From: 43-108 sp001915545
GTDB taxonomy: Bacteria; Bacteroidota; Bacteroidia; Bacteroidales; Bacteroidaceae
Reading direction: 5' to 3'
Length of the DNA stretch: 64,000 bases
Assembly (NCBI GenBank): GCA_902491215.1
Contig: CABUGV010000005.1
Coordinates: 47,761-111,760 of the forward strand
Shown: piece by piece, positions 62,448 to 64,000 of the stretch
Position numbering within the stretch: the stretch's first letter is position 1
How the letters are laid out: every line of letters starts with the position of its first letter
The notes under the pieces: generated by a model
The model's input: only the letters and a program-made list of their open reading frames with translations
Told to the model about the DNA's origin: nothing
Databases searched by the model: none
Program-made: the position numbers and the translations under genes

Positions 62448-63173
62448 TCACTTATGTCTCAAAGAATCAAGCCATTTAATGAAGTCCGGATTTTCAACTT
62501 TATAGACCTTAACACCTCGAGTTTTTGCAAAGTTCACCCAAGAGGACAGATCTTCAGCTTCTCCGTCGAAGACAAATTTACCGGTCGTCTTGCGTGCATC
62601 GAAGCCGACGCCAGGCTCACCAGGCTCACCGGCAAGGAGATTCATATCAGCAGAAACGGAATAAGACTTGCCGGATTTTTCAAGAGCGATCGAGCACGAC
62701 TGTTCCTGAGTCCAGTCATCGGAGTACATAACAAATGAAGAAGGTCTCGCATATTCACCATCTCCATCCCAAATACTAGCATAAAGATCATCGTTAAGGT
62801 AAATTCCTACAGCAACATCCGTATAAGTACCGGTCGCAAGTCCAGAGACATTATAAAAATCAATAGAAGCACTAGAATATATGATACCTTCCTTTATCTT
62901 ATCAGGATGCTTATAATAATACATCATATCGATATCATAAAAATCCAAACGGCACTCACCTTCAGAATCTTCTTCAAAGTCAAACGAATAGTAATAAGCA
63001 TACTTAAAATTCACTCGTTTTCCGTCAACATCCAAATAACATGTTTCAACGTCTGACGAGCCACCGGAACCGCCTTCTCCACCTTCATTATCGTCGTCGC
63101 TGCACGACACACAGAACAAGCCGCAAGAAAGCACAACGGCCGACATTCCCAAAACTGCAATTAATTTTTTCAT
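62448..63173 (-). CDS. surface lipoprotein of unknown function
   Basis: 241 residues. Signal sequence with lipobox LFCVSC (cysteine at ~24) followed at once by SDDDNEGGEGG. An acidic run right after the lipidated cysteine is the known lipoprotein export signal in Bacteroidota, so the protein is predicted to face the outside. The mature domain is acidic and aromatic-rich (DFYDIDMMYYY). A Gly/Pro motif LAGEPGEPGVGFDARKTTG lies near residue 190. No family recognised. It lies 48 bp after the BspA-type gene and may share its transcript. Confidence 0.8.
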   Translation of the reverse strand: MKKLIAVLGMSAVVLSCGLFCVSCSDDDNEGGEGGSGGSSDVETCYLDVDGKRVNFKYAYYYSFDFEEDSEGECRLDFYDIDMMYYYKHPDKIKEGIIYSSASIDFYNVSGLATGTYTDVAVGIYLNDDLYASIWDGDGEYARPSSFVMYSDDWTQEQSCSIALEKSGKSYSVSADMNLLAGEPGEPGVGFDARKTTGKFVFDGEAEDLSSWVNFAKTRGVKVYKVENPDFIKWLDSLRHK

Positions 63174-63221
63174 ACGAAATCTGATTTTACTGATATTATA
63201 ATAAGAACTTTATTTCTCGTT

Positions 63222-63947
63222 TCATTTTACTATTATCTTCACAGCATCGTCTCCATTAGAAACCACATACATTCCTGCAAGAAGATTCAAAGTACGTTCA
63301 CCACGGCCAGAAGCAACAAGTTCACCACCCAATGTATATACAGACCACGATCCAGCGCTCACCCGTACTCCATCGACGTCATTACGCAACCATGAAGCAG
63401 ACGAAGCTTCAGTATCCTTAATTCCTGCCGGCAAATCACCTTTCACAACATTAAAATCCTTCCAAACTTCGGCACTCTTGTACACATCTACACAATCCGA
63501 TGGGACATAAAGTACAGCATTCACCAAAGTAGAAGAAGCAAATGTACCGCGCTTGATAGTTTGCGGTTTTGCAGAACTGTTATACACAAATTCAAGGTCT
63601 TCGCTTGCAAAAAAAGCATAAATTCCTATAGAATCCAAAGAGGCCGGAAGTCTCAGGGATGTGATGCCGGTATACGACAAAGCTCTATCTCCTATAATTC
63701 TCACAGATTCCGGAATATTGATGCCTTTCAGTTTTTTACAACTGGCAAATGCATCGTTTTTTATTTCTACGATTGTATTAGGGAGAGTAACCGATGTAAC
63801 ATCTGCCTCCTTAAAAGCAAATGAAGAAATAGAAACGACCTTATAAGACACATTATCAACAACAATACTCTGCGGTATGGTCATTTCACCTGAATAAAAT
63901 CCACCTGGATGTTCCGCAACTGATGCTGTATTGTCTGTATTATTCCA
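63222..63947 (-). pseudogene. BspA-type leucine-rich-repeat surface protein, 5' end cut off
   Basis: 242 sense codons are open from the left edge of a putative mobile element (stop TAG at 63948-63950 in frame) to the natural stop. LRR_5 repeats of the BspA type are visible: SYKVVSISSFAFKEADVTSV, VEIKNDAFASCKKLKGI and SVRIIGDRALSYTGITSLRL. The sequence just upstream of the first ATG (63884) is also LRR-like (HPGGFYSGEMTIP), so that ATG is not a true start. The C-terminal ~60 residues (SVYTLGGELVASGRG, ending AVKIIVK) resemble a type IX secretion sorting domain. The signal peptide and earlier repeats are missing. Confidence 0.65.
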
Positions 63948-64000
63948 CTAGTGTCCCGTTAAAATCGGGACGGTTTAAAAATTGATAAATAGTTGCCCGT
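63948..64000. mobile_element. possible terminal part of an insertion element interrupting the BspA-type gene
   Basis: Coding similarity ends sharply at 63947. The next bases include an inverted repeat GTCCCG (63953-63958) and CGGGAC (63966-63971) around TTAAAAT, then AT-rich non-coding sequence to the window edge. An abrupt end of a repeat-protein frame beside a short terminal-repeat-like motif is typical of an insertion sequence junction, but no transposase is in view. Confidence 0.35.

Noticed and set aside
1..64000. CRISPR arrays, tRNA or rRNA genes, riboswitches, phage genes
   Set aside because: No regularly spaced repeats, cloverleaf-like segments, rRNA-like stretches or integrase/phage structural genes were found by eye. 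The window has no obvious defence island.

Overview
The window looks like chromosomal DNA of a Bacteroidota species, most likely a Prevotella-like member of the Bacteroidales. Evidence: a ten-gene complex I operon with fused NuoC-NuoD and no NuoEFG; recurrent promoter elements of the Bacteroidota type (TAnnTTTG at -7); lineage-typical families (DUF4254, DUF3108, Big_5-type Ig-like lipoprotein, bacterial GH3 protein, RNase HI with a viroplasmin-like N-domain, GNAT-nitrilase fusion, BspA-type leucine-rich repeats); and lipoproteins with an acidic stretch after the lipid-anchored cysteine. I see no rRNA, tRNA or CRISPR array. All product names rest on reading motifs, not on database searches.

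Layout. 1-3438 (+): 3' end of an S41 processing protease, a small membrane-anchored protein and gpmI. 3791-13687 (-): nuoA-B-CD-H-I-J-K-L-M-N. 13816-22097 (-): small secreted and membrane proteins, a WYL regulator, rnhB, a DUF3108 protein, an Ig-like lipoprotein and a GH3-family protein. 22263-26605 (-): acpP-fabF-rnc and typA, with rpsO divergent at 26804. 27228-30838 (-): a GH43-type glycosidase with a discoidin domain, and metG. 30934-40531: a surface-glycan block (lipid A acyltransferase, GT9 + DUF4254, pdxB, two LicD proteins, a TagD-like cytidylyltransferase, a glycosyltransferase, a TagF-like CDP-glycerol transferase, an LPS-kinase-like protein). 40642-48277: amino-acid:cation symporter, AraC regulator, an ftsH paralogue, a LytS/LytTR pair and a frameshifted DUF368 gene. 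48666-55665: GT2, LtaS-like phosphoglycerol transferase and GtrA on the + strand; GT39 and an MsbA-like ABC exporter on the - strand. 55731-63947 (-): RNase H, argS, GNAT-nitrilase, a second GH43 gene, a WG-repeat protein, a surface lipoprotein and a BspA-type gene cut off by what looks like the end of a mobile element.

How the genes fit together. The most coherent theme is envelope glycolipid building: acylation (30934), core sugars (31973, 36553), nucleotide activation of a polyol or choline phosphate (36116), its transfer (34841, 37859, 38686), phosphorylation of the core (39779), lipid-linked sugar transfer (48666, 51632, 52061), membrane-side phosphoglycerol transfer (49637) and export (53836). 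The combination resembles Gram-positive teichoic-acid chemistry placed in a Gram-negative envelope and is my main candidate for an undescribed system.

Other notable signals are a terminator-like hairpin inside the first codons of rnc, a GC-rich intergenic repeat present in at least two copies, an A7 frameshift in the DUF368 gene, a highly structured intergenic stretch near 48.3-48.5 kb, and three genes whose only visible promoter element sits 4-5 nt from the start codon.
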